Source of the DNA: an uncultured Bacteroides sp.
Lineage (GTDB): Bacteria; Bacteroidota; Bacteroidia; Bacteroidales; UBA932
Length of the DNA stretch: 43,112 bases
NCBI GenBank assembly: GCA_945874355.1
Contig: CAMCGB010000014.1
Coordinates: 1 to 43,112, forward strand
Direction: 5' to 3'
The notes beneath the pieces are model-generated. The model saw nothing but the letters and a program-made list of their open reading frames with translations, was not told the DNA's origin and did not search any database. The position numbers and the translations under genes are program-made. Position 1 is the stretch's first letter. Every line of letters starts with the position of its first letter. This document shows, one piece after another, positions 25,378 to 36,687 of this stretch.

Positions 25378-25845
25378 TTATTTCAGAATCTCCAAATCTT
25401 TCTTGAGAATCATCTTCGGCTCCATCATGGCCACTTTCTGAAAGAGGATGAAACGGTTGGCCGGCGAAAGATGCACCTTGTCCTCGTGCTTGCCCTTGCG
25501 CCACCACTTGTAGAATCCGACAGGATCGTTCTCAAAAGGAATCTTGGCAACGATGCCGTTGGTATAGCCGGGATAGTCTATCACCATCTTGAGCCCCATG
25601 AAACGCTTGTAGTACTCGGGATCGGCCCTTCTGAGCTTGCTGACGAGGGGGTTGAGCACCTCGAAAGTATCCACCTGGAGAACCTTGTCCCTGACTATCA
25701 TTTTATGGATACGCACCGGATCGACATTCAGCCAGACACCCATCTTGAGAGTCACGGGACCCTCTTCAGTGTCAAGCGTCAGCTCGTCCATAGAGTAATA
25801 GACCTTGGAGGGGTCCAGAGCAGCAGATTGTACTTCCGAAAGCAT
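25378..25845 (-). CDS. Uncharacterised protein at the head of the gcv operon
   Basis: 155 residues, soluble, without signal peptide or membrane segment. It is basic toward the C-terminus and has many Lys, Val and Asp residues. Conserved-looking pieces include YSMDELTLDTEEGPVTLKMGVWLNVDP and VIDYPGYTNGIVAKIPFENDP, but I match it to no known family. Its tight spacing (12 bases before gcvT) and place as the first gene suggest a link to glycine or one-carbon metabolism, or simply transcription from the same promoter. The start codon is 4 bases from that of the divergent arginase-family gene, and a TATATTTG box lies 16-23 bases upstream. Confidence 0.65.
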   Translation of the reverse strand: MLSEVQSAALDPSKVYYSMDELTLDTEEGPVTLKMGVWLNVDPVRIHKMIVRDKVLQVDTFEVLNPLVSKLRRADPEYYKRFMGLKMVIDYPGYTNGIVAKIPFENDPVGFYKWWRKGKHEDKVHLSPANRFILFQKVAMMEPKMILKKDLEILK

Positions 25846-25849
25846 TTAC

Positions 25850-26515
25850 ATGAATTTTAGCAAATATAGTCATTTTTCGGAAGAAAACCTTACTTTTGTC
25901 CAAGATATCCAAAAATCAGGTGCAGTGAAGGCAGTACAGTCCGATTATTCATTCATTGAGTCCAGCAGGCGCTATTGTGCACCGGAAAGTGCCGACAGAA
26001 TACGGCAGGACCTCAGGGGCAAACCCCGGGAAGCAGTGCATATGCTCGGGAGCGGGGACTACCACTATGTGTCCCTTTTCAGGGCCGAGAGTTTCCGCCA
26101 GGACTTCTATCTGATTCTGTTTGATAACCATAGCGACGACCAGGCCGAGGCTTTCTGCGAAGAACTCCTAAGCTGCGGAGGCTGGGTCAGAAGGGTAAGG
26201 AGTCTGGACCGCTGCAAGGGCGACGTCTGGATTCGCACCGTCAGGGATGCCGGCAGGCTCGACAGCATTCCCGACGCTTCCGCCGTTTTCCTGTCCATCG
26301 ACCTTGACGTCCTCTCGCCCCTCTGGGCCGACACCGACTGGGACCAGGGCGAGATGAGCCTTAGTGAACTGCTCTCAGAGGTGCAGGGTATCGCCTCCCG
26401 CTTCCGCCTTCTCGGAGCGGACATATGCGGGCGCAGCCCGTCCAGTCTTGAGGAAGACAGCCCCTTGAACGAAAAGGCCAGGGAAAGCCTTATGCAGATA
26501 TTCGACCGCTTATAG
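25850..26515 (+). CDS. Short arginase-family (ureohydrolase) protein
   Basis: 221 residues of the arginase/agmatinase/formiminoglutamase superfamily. The dimanganese ligands are visible in order: GSGDYHY (His 72), FDNHSDD (Asp 92, His 94, Asp 96) and SIDLDVLSP (Asp 151, Asp 153). The typical family length is near 300; the missing part is mainly N-terminal, so substrate choice may differ. Arginine, agmatine and formiminoglutamate are all possible, and the sequence does not decide between them. I use the ATG at 25850; a frame open from 25805 lies inside the divergent gene. The stop codon overlaps the end of the convergent cardiolipin synthase gene by 6 bases. Confidence 0.85.
   Translation: MNFSKYSHFSEENLTFVQDIQKSGAVKAVQSDYSFIESSRRYCAPESADRIRQDLRGKPREAVHMLGSGDYHYVSLFRAESFRQDFYLILFDNHSDDQAEAFCEELLSCGGWVRRVRSLDRCKGDVWIRTVRDAGRLDSIPDASAVFLSIDLDVLSPLWADTDWDQGEMSLSELLSEVQGIASRFRLLGADICGRSPSSLEEDSPLNEKARESLMQIFDRL
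25861..25868 (-). promoter_or_regulatory. -7 box of the gcv operon
   Basis: TATATTTG on the minus strand is a full TAnnTTTG box, 16 bases before the first start codon of the operon. The matching -33 position reads AAGG and is weak. Because the box lies inside the start of the divergent arginase gene, transcription of the two could interfere. Confidence 0.6.
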
Positions 26516-27913
26516 CAAAGGAGAGGCCAGACGCGCGAGGGACTCGGCGAAACGCTTGCGCCAGGGCCTTGAATTCCAAGACTTTTCATCCACCAAAGTA
26601 CACAGTTCCTGATCCTGAAGGAAGGCATCCCTCGTGCGGACTGCCATATCGGAATCATAGATGAAAGCATTGATCTCGAAATCCTGCTCGTAGCTTCTGA
26701 AATCCACATTGGTGGAGCCTATGGTGCAGACTTTGTCATCGCTCACTATGGCCTTCGAGTGCATATAGCCCGTGTTATAGAAATACACTTTCACTCCCGA
26801 ATGTATCACTTCCTTTACATACGAGCGCGAAGCCAGGGGCGGAACAATGCCCTTGTCGCCCCTGTAGGGAATCATCAGGCGGACATCCACTCCCGCAAGG
26901 GCGGCATTCCTCAGGGCGAAAAGCACAGGCTCGGTAGGAATCAGGTACGGACTCTGGATATAGATATATTCCCTGCTCTGGGCTATCATCTGGACTATGG
27001 CCTGCATTATCACCCTGTACTCGTCCATAGGCCCCGACGAGGCCACCTGCACGAGCGCCTCTCCCGCCGGAGCAACTTTCGGGAAATATCGGCTGTCGGC
27101 CAGGTGCTCCTTCGTGGAGAACTGCCAGTCCATCAGGAAGCACACCTGGGCTTCAAGCGCGGCAGGGCCTTCAATCCGAAGGTGCGTATCCCTCCATTTT
27201 CCGCCCCTGATACCCGTAGAATAGCGCTCGGCCAGATTCATTCCTCCGAGATATGCGACCCTTCCGTCCACAACTACAATCTTGCGGTGATTGCGGTAAT
27301 TGGTGTCGTAAGAGATGAAAGGCAGCCTGATCTTAAGGAAAGGCTGCACCTTGATGCCCTGACGGCGCAGGCGCTTGAAGAAAGCGCGGCGGGACAGATT
27401 GGCGGCATCGTCGTACTGAAGCCTGACCTCCACTCCCCGGGAGGCCTTCAGCGCCAGCTCCTTTTCCAGGGCGCGACCTACCGCATCATCTTCAATCTTG
27501 AAAAACTCGATGTGTATATGGTCTTTTGCCGAGCGTATGTCCTCAAGCATATCCGCGAACATGGCGTCGAACTCAGTATAGTTCTTCAGGGCATTGCCTT
27601 TGAGCGGGATAGACTGGTTGGAGAAACGCAGAAGATTCTGAAGGTCCTTGTACTCTCCCTGCGGGTTGTCTATCGCAAGGTCGGCATTCACCTGCTCGTA
27701 AGACTTGAAATCCTTGAGGTCCTCATCCTTTACGAGCCTTCTCTTGCGGTTGTCCGTGCCGAAAAAGAGGTAGAGCACAAGACCCGCCACCGGAAGGAAC
27801 ACGAGCACCATTATCCAGGCAAGGGTCTTGACCGGATGGCGGTTCTCCCCTATCAGAACAATGATTACCCCTAAAAGGGCAAGAAGCAGGAATAGTCCGA
27901 ACCAGTTGCTCAT
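26510..27913 (-). CDS. cls: Cardiolipin synthase (phospholipase D family)
   Basis: 467 residues. Joins two phosphatidylglycerol molecules, or PG with another phospholipid, to make cardiolipin. Two N-terminal helices (FGLFLLLALLGVIIVLIG and TLAWIMVLVFLPVAGLVLYLFFG) anchor it. The two HKD motifs are intact: His 209, Lys 211, Asp 216 in NHRKIVVVDG and His 385, Lys 387, Asp 392 in MHSKAIVSDD. I use the ATG at 27913; an upstream TTG at 27925 touches the previous gene's stop codon. It follows a CDP-alcohol phosphatidyltransferase gene, which supports a phospholipid role. Confidence 0.95.
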   Translation of the reverse strand: MSNWFGLFLLLALLGVIIVLIGENRHPVKTLAWIMVLVFLPVAGLVLYLFFGTDNRKRRLVKDEDLKDFKSYEQVNADLAIDNPQGEYKDLQNLLRFSNQSIPLKGNALKNYTEFDAMFADMLEDIRSAKDHIHIEFFKIEDDAVGRALEKELALKASRGVEVRLQYDDAANLSRRAFFKRLRRQGIKVQPFLKIRLPFISYDTNYRNHRKIVVVDGRVAYLGGMNLAERYSTGIRGGKWRDTHLRIEGPAALEAQVCFLMDWQFSTKEHLADSRYFPKVAPAGEALVQVASSGPMDEYRVIMQAIVQMIAQSREYIYIQSPYLIPTEPVLFALRNAALAGVDVRLMIPYRGDKGIVPPLASRSYVKEVIHSGVKVYFYNTGYMHSKAIVSDDKVCTIGSTNVDFRSYEQDFEINAFIYDSDMAVRTRDAFLQDQELCTLVDEKSWNSRPWRKRFAESLARLASPLL

Positions 27914-27921
27914 ACAGACTT

Positions 27922-28632
27922 TCAATCGTTCTTGGTATCCTTTTTCGGGTCAATCTTCGAATAGTACCGTGCATCGAAGTAAAAGTTGCCCAGATAGATT
28001 ATCAGAAGCAGGACAATAATCGCAATCGCAACGATGTCCAGCACCCCGAGCTCAAGGGTCAGGGAAGCAATCCGAAGATTGAGACAAAGATTGGCAAGAG
28101 GCTTTATGAATATGAGCAAAGTATTGACTATAATAATTATAAGCCTGAATTCAGTGGGGCCCATCTTGGCATATGTCAGTTTGAACTCGCCTCTCAAATG
28201 GGCATTGATGCTCACATTCAGGGTAAGCAGCAGATAGAGAACAAGAATACCGAGGGCAAGCGAAGGGTGCTTCATGAAAGGGGAAAGTCCTGCGCCGATG
28301 AACATCAGGCTCTCGTTGATTCCGTCGAGCGTATGGTCCAGATAGTAGCCGTAAACGGGTCTTTGGGTATTGCGCACCCTGGCGAGGGTACCGTCCAGCG
28401 AATCCCCGTACCAGTTGACGAGAAGGCCGAAACTGGACAGCCAAAGGAAGTTGATGTTGATATTTGAGAGGATGAAACCCGCAGCGATTATGAGCGCACC
28501 TATAAAGCCTATGAATGTAAGCATATCAGAAGTGACCCATTTTGGTTGACGCTCGGCAAGGTAAACCAGGGCTTTCTTTTCAGCCGCGTTGAGAATGGAT
28601 GTCTGTATCCTCGTAGCCTGTTTGATTTCCAT
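27922..28632 (-). CDS. CDP-alcohol phosphatidyltransferase family protein
   Basis: 236-residue membrane protein with about six helices. It has the complete family motif from Asp 77 (DSLDGTLAR) through GYYLDHTLD (Asp 99, Asp 103), which binds the CDP-alcohol and metal. It transfers a phosphatidyl group or related moiety to an alcohol. The second substrate (glycerol phosphate, inositol phosphate, serine or another) cannot be told. The next gene, cls, uses phosphatidylglycerol, which makes a PG-phosphate-synthase-like role possible. The start is the ATG at 28632; the frame extends to a TTG at 28659 that I do not favour. Confidence 0.87.
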   Translation of the reverse strand: MEIKQATRIQTSILNAAEKKALVYLAERQPKWVTSDMLTFIGFIGALIIAAGFILSNININFLWLSSFGLLVNWYGDSLDGTLARVRNTQRPVYGYYLDHTLDGINESLMFIGAGLSPFMKHPSLALGILVLYLLLTLNVSINAHLRGEFKLTYAKMGPTEFRLIIIIVNTLLIFIKPLANLCLNLRIASLTLELGVLDIVAIAIIVLLLIIYLGNFYFDARYYSKIDPKKDTKND

Positions 28633-28776
28633 ATCAATAGTTTTGATTACAAGTAACAATTAAATGTAATAAACACGAAATTACTACATTTTTTGTTAAA
28701 ATATACAAAATTTAAGCCCCGGATATTCGAAAGCGACAAAGTGTCAAATAATCGGACATTTTAGCCATAATTATAT

Positions 28777-28784
28777 TATATTTG
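28777..28784 (+). promoter_or_regulatory. -7 box upstream of ligA
   Basis: TATATTTG, a full TAnnTTTG box, 68 bases before the ligA start. The -33 region is not a clear match. The transcript would carry a leader of about 60 bases. Confidence 0.55.
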
Positions 28785-28821
28785 TAATTTACGGCTCGAA
28801 ATGAGCATTTCACCGGAATGA

Positions 28822-30936
<2,115 letters not shown>

Positions 30937-30950
30937 AGCAAGATACGCGC

Positions 30951-31883
30951 ATGAAGAAACCCGGTCACATGATTACTGACCTGTTCAACGACAGGATATG
31001 GACTCTGGACACCTCGCAGAGTCCAAAGTCCTATGCGCGTCTGGTGCGTTTCGTCAAACTGGTCAGAATCACGGCGGGCTCGTTCGCGAACAACAATATG
31101 GGCTTCCAGTGCATAGCTCTCAGCTATTTCGTGCTGATGTCCCTGATTCCTTTCGTGGGCCTGCTGTTCGCTGTCACCGGAGGTCTCGGGCTGGGCGACG
31201 AAAATATAAGCGAGTTTTTGTACCGTGTATTCCCTGCAAACCCGGAATTCGTAGACCTGCTTGCCGAAAAGGCGGTAAACATCATCAACCAGGCAAAGGG
31301 CGGAGGCACCGGACTGGTGTCTGCAATAATGTTCCTCTGGACCATCGTCTGGCTGATGTTCCAGGTCGAAAGGGTGTTCAACAACGCCTGGAACATACGC
31401 AAGATACCCCGCAAAATCTACAAGCGTTTCGGCTTCTACCTGATGGTGCTCATACTGCTGCCTTTCCTGGTTGTGATATTCGGTACCGGAATCACCTACT
31501 ATACCAACCTCCCCAACCTCTTCGGCCTGGACCTTTCGAACCTCAGGTTCCTTACCAAGCTGCTGGGCTACGTAGGCTTCTATTTCATCACCGTTCTCAC
31601 CCTTGCCGCGATGTACACCTTCATCCCCGCCACCAAGGTGAGTTTCCGCCTCGCTTTCAAGGCTGCGCTGGTGTCCGGATTCGCTTTTATGGTGTTCCAG
31701 TATCTGTACCTCAACACCCAGGTGATAGTAGGCCGCCTGAGCAGCGTGTACGGGGTCATAGCTGCAATTCCCCTGTTTTTGATCTGGCTGAATTTCAGCT
31801 GGCAGATAATACTTTACGGAGCCGAACTTACCTACGGCTTCCATAACGAAAAGATATACAAGACCCAGAAATGGGAAAGTTGA
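30951..31883 (+). CDS. YihY/BrkB-family membrane protein
   Basis: 310 residues with about six hydrophobic segments. The IALSYFVLMSLIPFVGLLFAV segment, the KGGGTGLVSAIMFLWTIVWLMFQVERVFNNAWNI stretch and the C-terminal LIWLNFSWQIILYGAELTY are hallmarks of the YihY (formerly RNase BN) family. The old ribonuclease label is known to be wrong; the true role, probably in envelope or lipid transport, is unsettled. It starts 14 bases after ligA and is followed 9 bases later by rel. Confidence 0.88.
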   Translation: MKKPGHMITDLFNDRIWTLDTSQSPKSYARLVRFVKLVRITAGSFANNNMGFQCIALSYFVLMSLIPFVGLLFAVTGGLGLGDENISEFLYRVFPANPEFVDLLAEKAVNIINQAKGGGTGLVSAIMFLWTIVWLMFQVERVFNNAWNIRKIPRKIYKRFGFYLMVLILLPFLVVIFGTGITYYTNLPNLFGLDLSNLRFLTKLLGYVGFYFITVLTLAAMYTFIPATKVSFRLAFKAALVSGFAFMVFQYLYLNTQVIVGRLSSVYGVIAAIPLFLIWLNFSWQIILYGAELTYGFHNEKIYKTQKWES

Positions 31884-31892
31884 GTTAGGATT

Positions 31893-34082
31893 ATGAGTTT
31901 TTCAGAGTTTACATCGGAAGACAGCAAAGTGATTCAGGAAGAGCACGACAAGCTCATAACTGTGACCCGGGACAGATGCCGCACACCGGAGGAGCTCGCA
32001 ACGGTCGAGAAAGCGTTCGATTTTGCCAATCAGGCCCACAAGAATGTACGCAGACGTTCCGGAGAGCCCTATATACTTCACCCTATTGCGGTGGCGAAAA
32101 TCGTCGTGTCTGAAATCGGCCTCGGATGCAAGTCCATCTGCGCGGCCCTGCTGCACGACGTGGTCGAGGACACTGCCTACACCGTGGACGACATACGCAA
32201 CCTGTTCGGCGACAAGATAGCTTCGCTGGTGGACGGTCTCACCAAAATCAAGACCGTGCTGGACAACGAAGACCGCAAAGGTGCAGGAGTCTCGACTGAA
32301 AGCCTTCAGGCAGAGAACTTCAAGAGAATCCTTCTCACCCTCAACGACGACGTGAGGGTCGTGCTCATCAAGCTTGCGGACCGCCTTCACAACTGCCGCA
32401 CCATAGAATTCATGCCGGAGCACAAGAGGGACAAGATTCTCTCCGAGACTATGTTCCTTTTCATCCCTCTCGCCCACAGGCTGGGCCTCTACGGCATCAA
32501 ATCCGAAATGGAAAATATCTGGCTGCGCTTCAAGGAGCCGCAGGAGTACAAGGAAATCTCCGAGCGCATACTTTCCAACACTGCCAAAAGGGAGACAGAC
32601 ATAAACGACTTCATCGCCCCCATAGACGACTCGCTACAGAAACTGGGCTTCAAGTTCACCATCAAAAAGAGAATCAAGACGCCTTACTCCATCTGGTACA
32701 AGATGCACACCAAGAATGTGCCTTTCGAGCAGATCTATGACCTCTACGCAGTGAGGATAATCTTCGAGCCCAACGAGGAGAGCCTTCTTTCGGAAAGGAG
32801 CCAGGCGTATTTGATATACTCCACAATATCAACCCTTTACAGCGAAAATGTAACGAGGCGCCGGGACTGGATTTCCCACCCCAAGAACAATGGTTACGAG
32901 GCACTCCACTGCACCCTGATGAGCCACGCCGGAGTATGGATTGAAGTCCAGATACGCTCCCGCCGTATGGATGACATAGCCGAAAAGGGCATCGCCGCCC
33001 ACTGGGCCTACAAAAAAGACGGGTACATCTCCGAGAACGATTCCGAGATGGACAAATGGCTGGCCAAGGTGCAGGACATACTTATGAGCAACGACGTCAG
33101 CGCCCTGGAGCTGCTGGACATCATCCACAAGGACCTGGTGAGCTCGGAGATAGTGGTCTTCACACCCAAAGGGGAGCAGAAATCCATAACCAACGGAGCC
33201 AGTGCCCTGGACTTCGCCTATATGCTCCACACCCACATAGGCAGCAAGGCCATAGCCGCAAAAGTGAATATGAAGCTGGTGCCCCTCTCCCAGACCCTCA
33301 AGAGCGGAGACCAGGTGGAAATCATCACCGCCAGCTCCGCCACCCCCAAGATAGAATGGCTACAGTTCGCCCAGACCCGCTACGCGCGCAACTGCATCAT
33401 AGACTATTTCCGCAACGAAAAGGGCAGCATAGCCGCCAAGGGAGAGCAGATCTTCGAGGAGAGGCTCAAGCTGATGGGCGTCAAGAACGGCAATGATGTC
33501 AGACGCAAGTTCATGACTTACTGCCAGATAAAAGAAGTGGAGGAGCTCTATTTCAGAGTCGGGCTGGGAATACTCGGTCCCGAAGAGTTCAAGAACATCC
33601 TCCAGGAAAACGACTTCTCGAGCGGAGAGAAGAAAAAGTTCGTAATCAAGGAAGAGTCGGCCGGCAAAATCAAATATGTACTCGCAAGCTGCTGCAATCC
33701 CATCCCGGGTGACCCCGTAATCGGCTTCTTCGCTGACGAAGAGACTATCGTAGTCCACAAGAAGTCCTGCGAACAGGCCGAGCGTCTCGCCAGCCGCTAC
33801 GGCAACCGGATGGTGGTACCCCAATGGAACTCCGCCGGGGAGGAATTCCCCATCAGGATATCCCTCAAGGGGATAGACCGCGTGGGCCTTTTGAACGACA
33901 TTACAGGATTGATATCCAAGACTTTGGGCATCAATATGCGAAAGCTCCAGCTGGGCGCGGACCACGGAGTGTTCGAAGGCTACATTGAGCTGCTGGTAAA
34001 GGATAAGCGCCTGCTCGAGAACATGCTCGAAGAGCTGCGTAAGATCAGCGGTATCCAGGATGTAATACGCACTGATATATGA
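31893..34082 (+). CDS. rel: Bifunctional (p)ppGpp synthetase/hydrolase
   Basis: 729 residues; makes and breaks the stringent-response alarmone. The hydrolase HD domain is intact, with LLHDVVEDT (His 88, Asp 89, Glu 92, Asp 93). The synthetase domain shows KTPYSIWYKM, YDLYAVRIIF, NGYEALHCTL and VEVQ-like IEVQIRSRRMDDIAEKGIAAHW. After it come a TGS domain (IVVFTPKGEQKSITNGASALDFAY), a conserved-cysteine segment (SCCNPIPGDPV) and a C-terminal ACT domain. Both enzyme halves therefore look active. The stop codon overlaps the next ATG. Confidence 0.96.
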   Translation: MSFSEFTSEDSKVIQEEHDKLITVTRDRCRTPEELATVEKAFDFANQAHKNVRRRSGEPYILHPIAVAKIVVSEIGLGCKSICAALLHDVVEDTAYTVDDIRNLFGDKIASLVDGLTKIKTVLDNEDRKGAGVSTESLQAENFKRILLTLNDDVRVVLIKLADRLHNCRTIEFMPEHKRDKILSETMFLFIPLAHRLGLYGIKSEMENIWLRFKEPQEYKEISERILSNTAKRETDINDFIAPIDDSLQKLGFKFTIKKRIKTPYSIWYKMHTKNVPFEQIYDLYAVRIIFEPNEESLLSERSQAYLIYSTISTLYSENVTRRRDWISHPKNNGYEALHCTLMSHAGVWIEVQIRSRRMDDIAEKGIAAHWAYKKDGYISENDSEMDKWLAKVQDILMSNDVSALELLDIIHKDLVSSEIVVFTPKGEQKSITNGASALDFAYMLHTHIGSKAIAAKVNMKLVPLSQTLKSGDQVEIITASSATPKIEWLQFAQTRYARNCIIDYFRNEKGSIAAKGEQIFEERLKLMGVKNGNDVRRKFMTYCQIKEVEELYFRVGLGILGPEEFKNILQENDFSSGEKKKFVIKEESAGKIKYVLASCCNPIPGDPVIGFFADEETIVVHKKSCEQAERLASRYGNRMVVPQWNSAGEEFPIRISLKGIDRVGLLNDITGLISKTLGINMRKLQLGADHGVFEGYIELLVKDKRLLENMLEELRKISGIQDVIRTDI

Positions 34083-35881
34083 GAAGTATGAAAAGATTCC
34101 TTCCCCTGCTTCTCACCCTTGCCGCCCTGCTGCTGCCGGTGATGCTGACGACCCATTCCTGCGCCAACACCACCCAGGCTCCCTCGGGCGGGGACAAGGA
34201 CACCATCCCGCCTTACATCATCGACATAAAACCCCTGCCCGGAGCCACCGGAGTGAGCGTTGAAGGGACGAAGCTCGAGTTCACCTTCAACGAATATGTC
34301 TCCATAAAAAGCGCCGCCAACATCCTCCTGTCTCCCCCGCAGAAAAAGATGCCCAAGTCCAAGCTGAAGGGCAAGACCCTGTATGTCAGCTTCGAGGAGC
34401 CGCTCAAGCCCAACACCACCTATGCCCTTAGCTTCACCGATGCCATTGCCGACGTGAACGAGGGGAATATGTTCGCCGGCTACACCTATGTCTTCTCGAC
34501 CGGCGAAAAGATTGACTCAATGATGATTACGGGAACGGTGGTAAACAGCTCGTCGCTCGCTCCGGTCAAGGGTGCCACCGTCCTGCTCCACAAGGACCAC
34601 AGCGACTCGGCCATCTTCAAGAGCCTTCCGTACGCGGCCGCCAAGACCGACGACTGGGGCTTCTTCGTGATGCCCTTCATTCAGGACACCCTATACCGCC
34701 TGTACGCCATAAAGGACGAGAACAACGACAAGCTTTTCGATCCGGAGAGCGATATGGTCGCCTTCATAGACAGCCTCATAAGACCCGTTATGACAGCCTC
34801 CGACACTGTAAGGGAGATTCTCCGCTACGACATGAAGGACACTCTCGCCTGTCAGGAAAGAAAGAGCGAGTATGAGCTGTCACTGTTCAAGGAAACGCCT
34901 TCGAAGCAATATGTCAAAGACAAGGTCAGGACGTCGGAACGCAGCGCCTACATCTCGTTCCTTGCTCCCGACGCCATCATCGACACCCTGTCCATAGAGG
35001 GCTACCGCGCCTCCCAGATAATCAGCCAGTTCAACCTCAAGAGGGACAGTCTGGAGCTGTGGGTGAATTCCAGAAGGAACTACCCCGACACGATGAAAAT
35101 CAGCCTGACTTACCACAAGACCGACTCGCTGGGACAGCTGCGGAGCACGAAAGAGAATCTCAAACTGCCTCTCCCCAAGGACAAGAGGACATTCTCGAAG
35201 ACCTCGCGCAAAAGCATCACCCGCGCCGACACCACCTGCGCCCTGACCCTTACGGCAGATCCCAAGACCGTGGAGCAGGACGGATTTACCATCGAATTCC
35301 GCAACCCCATCATCTACGAGAAGTTCGACTCTCTTCAGTTTTATTCCATCTCTCCCCGCCAGACCGAAGAGAAACTCTCTTTCACCGTCGAGAGGGACAG
35401 CCTGAACCTTAGAGTCTATACCATAAGACCTGTAAAGGAGCTTCGCAGCGGCTACGAATATCACCTCAAACTCCCCTACAGGGCCTTCAGGGACATAAAC
35501 GGCTACTACTCCGACAGCACTGAAGTAAAGTGCAGCCTGCCGACGGACGAGAGCCTGAGCACCTTGACGCTGGAACTGAGCGGGGTGGACCAGAAATACA
35601 TCATAGACCTTATGGGCGAAAAGAGGGACAAAGTGCTGAGAAGCTACGTGGTGGATTCCGACAAGAGCCTTGTCTTCCCCTACCTGAGCAAAGGCAAATA
35701 CAGCATACGCATCACCTCCGACGAGAACCGCAACTCCCTGGTGGACACAGGCTCGGTGCTTGAGCACAGGCAGAGCGAAAAGCTGCTGTTCCTCACTTTC
35801 GGGGACAAGAAGTATCTGGAAATCCCCGAGGGCAGCGAAGTCAACCAGAGAGTCAATCTCAAAGAACTGTTCAGGAAATGA
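34079..35881 (+). CDS. Ig-like domain lipoprotein, function unknown
   Basis: 600 residues, signal peptide and lipobox HSC (Cys 28), followed by the segment TTQAPSGGDKDTIPPYI common to a widespread Bacteroidetes lipoprotein family. Residues of about 45-140 form a bacterial Ig-like (SbsA-type) domain (GTKLEFTFNEYVSIKSAANILLSPP ... YVFSTGEKIDSM). A carboxypeptidase-like regulatory domain is next (ITGTVVNSSSLAPVKGATVLLHK), and the rest is a beta-rich repeat region. No enzymatic motif. Likely sits on the outer membrane. It begins by ATGA overlap with rel and overlaps the next gene in the same way, so the three are translated together. Confidence 0.78.
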   Translation: MRSMKRFLPLLLTLAALLLPVMLTTHSCANTTQAPSGGDKDTIPPYIIDIKPLPGATGVSVEGTKLEFTFNEYVSIKSAANILLSPPQKKMPKSKLKGKTLYVSFEEPLKPNTTYALSFTDAIADVNEGNMFAGYTYVFSTGEKIDSMMITGTVVNSSSLAPVKGATVLLHKDHSDSAIFKSLPYAAAKTDDWGFFVMPFIQDTLYRLYAIKDENNDKLFDPESDMVAFIDSLIRPVMTASDTVREILRYDMKDTLACQERKSEYELSLFKETPSKQYVKDKVRTSERSAYISFLAPDAIIDTLSIEGYRASQIISQFNLKRDSLELWVNSRRNYPDTMKISLTYHKTDSLGQLRSTKENLKLPLPKDKRTFSKTSRKSITRADTTCALTLTADPKTVEQDGFTIEFRNPIIYEKFDSLQFYSISPRQTEEKLSFTVERDSLNLRVYTIRPVKELRSGYEYHLKLPYRAFRDINGYYSDSTEVKCSLPTDESLSTLTLELSGVDQKYIIDLMGEKRDKVLRSYVVDSDKSLVFPYLSKGKYSIRITSDENRNSLVDTGSVLEHRQSEKLLFLTFGDKKYLEIPEGSEVNQRVNLKELFRK

Positions 35882-36687
35882 AACGATTTGCCATCATATT
35901 GAGCCTTTTGTGCCTGCTCTTCCCATCGGCCCCGGCCCTGGCGCAGCAGGATGAAGTCAGCTCGGCCAAGGCCCTTATCAATGACTACTCGATGATAGGA
36001 GTCAATTACGGAGTAGGCCTGTCCACCTGTTACTTCAACCCGAGCAGGATGAACACGGAGATGGTCTTCTCGCCCAACTACCTCTCCATCACCTACACCA
36101 AGCACAGCAAGATGTTCGGTGCCTATCCCTACTTCGCGCTTGTAGTCGGCCTTGAAACCGGCTCTTCGGGCTACAAGTTTGTCCCCGACAAGACCAGCGG
36201 CTATCTGGATTCGGTGGATGGCGCCAACGAGTGCCGCATCAGGCTGTTCAATGTCCCGGCAATGATGCAGATCCACTACGACGTTGACCCTTTGAAACTG
36301 ATGCTCAATGTGGGTCTGTACGGAGGCTGGCGCAGCAGCATCGAAAGAAGCGGCGAGGGACTGGAGAAAGAGTGGGAGAACAATTGGAGGGACTACGAGC
36401 GCAGGATAGATTACGGACTGCAGGGCGGTGTCGGATTCGCCCTTATGTTCTACCCCGTGGAAATCCATTTCAATTGCGGCATAAGGTGGTCGTGGTCAAG
36501 CCTTAACGAGCCCGACTACTACAGCCGTTACTATTACCGTTACACCTACCCCATCGACATCACGGCAAGTGTGGGACTTCACTTCCAGCTGGGCAGGAGA
36601 AGAGGCAGGTCAAGAGCGGAAATCAAAAAGGAAGCATACGAATATGTATATGGAAAGACTGAAGACAACCCTGGTGAAGATAGGTGA
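35878..36687 (+). CDS. Predicted outer-membrane beta-barrel protein
   Basis: 269 residues with a clear signal peptide (cleavage after ALA, about residue 22). The mature part has alternating hydrophobic strands (GVNYGVGLSTCYF, YPYFALVVGLETGSSGYKF, LKLMLNVGLYGGWR, EIHFNCGIRWSWSS, ITASVGLHFQLG), the look of a small barrel of the PorT or OmpW kind. The tail after LGRRRGRSRAE is charged and probably periplasmic or disordered. No enzyme motif is seen. It starts by ATGA overlap with the Ig-like lipoprotein and its last codons overlap the start of ispG, so these envelope genes sit between rel and isoprenoid synthesis. Confidence 0.72.
   Translation: MKRFAIILSLLCLLFPSAPALAQQDEVSSAKALINDYSMIGVNYGVGLSTCYFNPSRMNTEMVFSPNYLSITYTKHSKMFGAYPYFALVVGLETGSSGYKFVPDKTSGYLDSVDGANECRIRLFNVPAMMQIHYDVDPLKLMLNVGLYGGWRSSIERSGEGLEKEWENNWRDYERRIDYGLQGGVGFALMFYPVEIHFNCGIRWSWSSLNEPDYYSRYYYRYTYPIDITASVGLHFQLGRRRGRSRAEIKKEAYEYVYGKTEDNPGEDR

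Noticed and set aside
25846..25900. TACTTTTG at 25891-25898 as the promoter of the arginase-family gene
   Set aside because: It lies downstream of the likely start codon and has no -33 partner at 19 bases, so it is probably a chance match inside coding sequence.
25366..25900. A glycine riboswitch before the gcv operon
   Set aside because: The space before the operon is coding on both strands and I see no room for the conserved paired aptamers.
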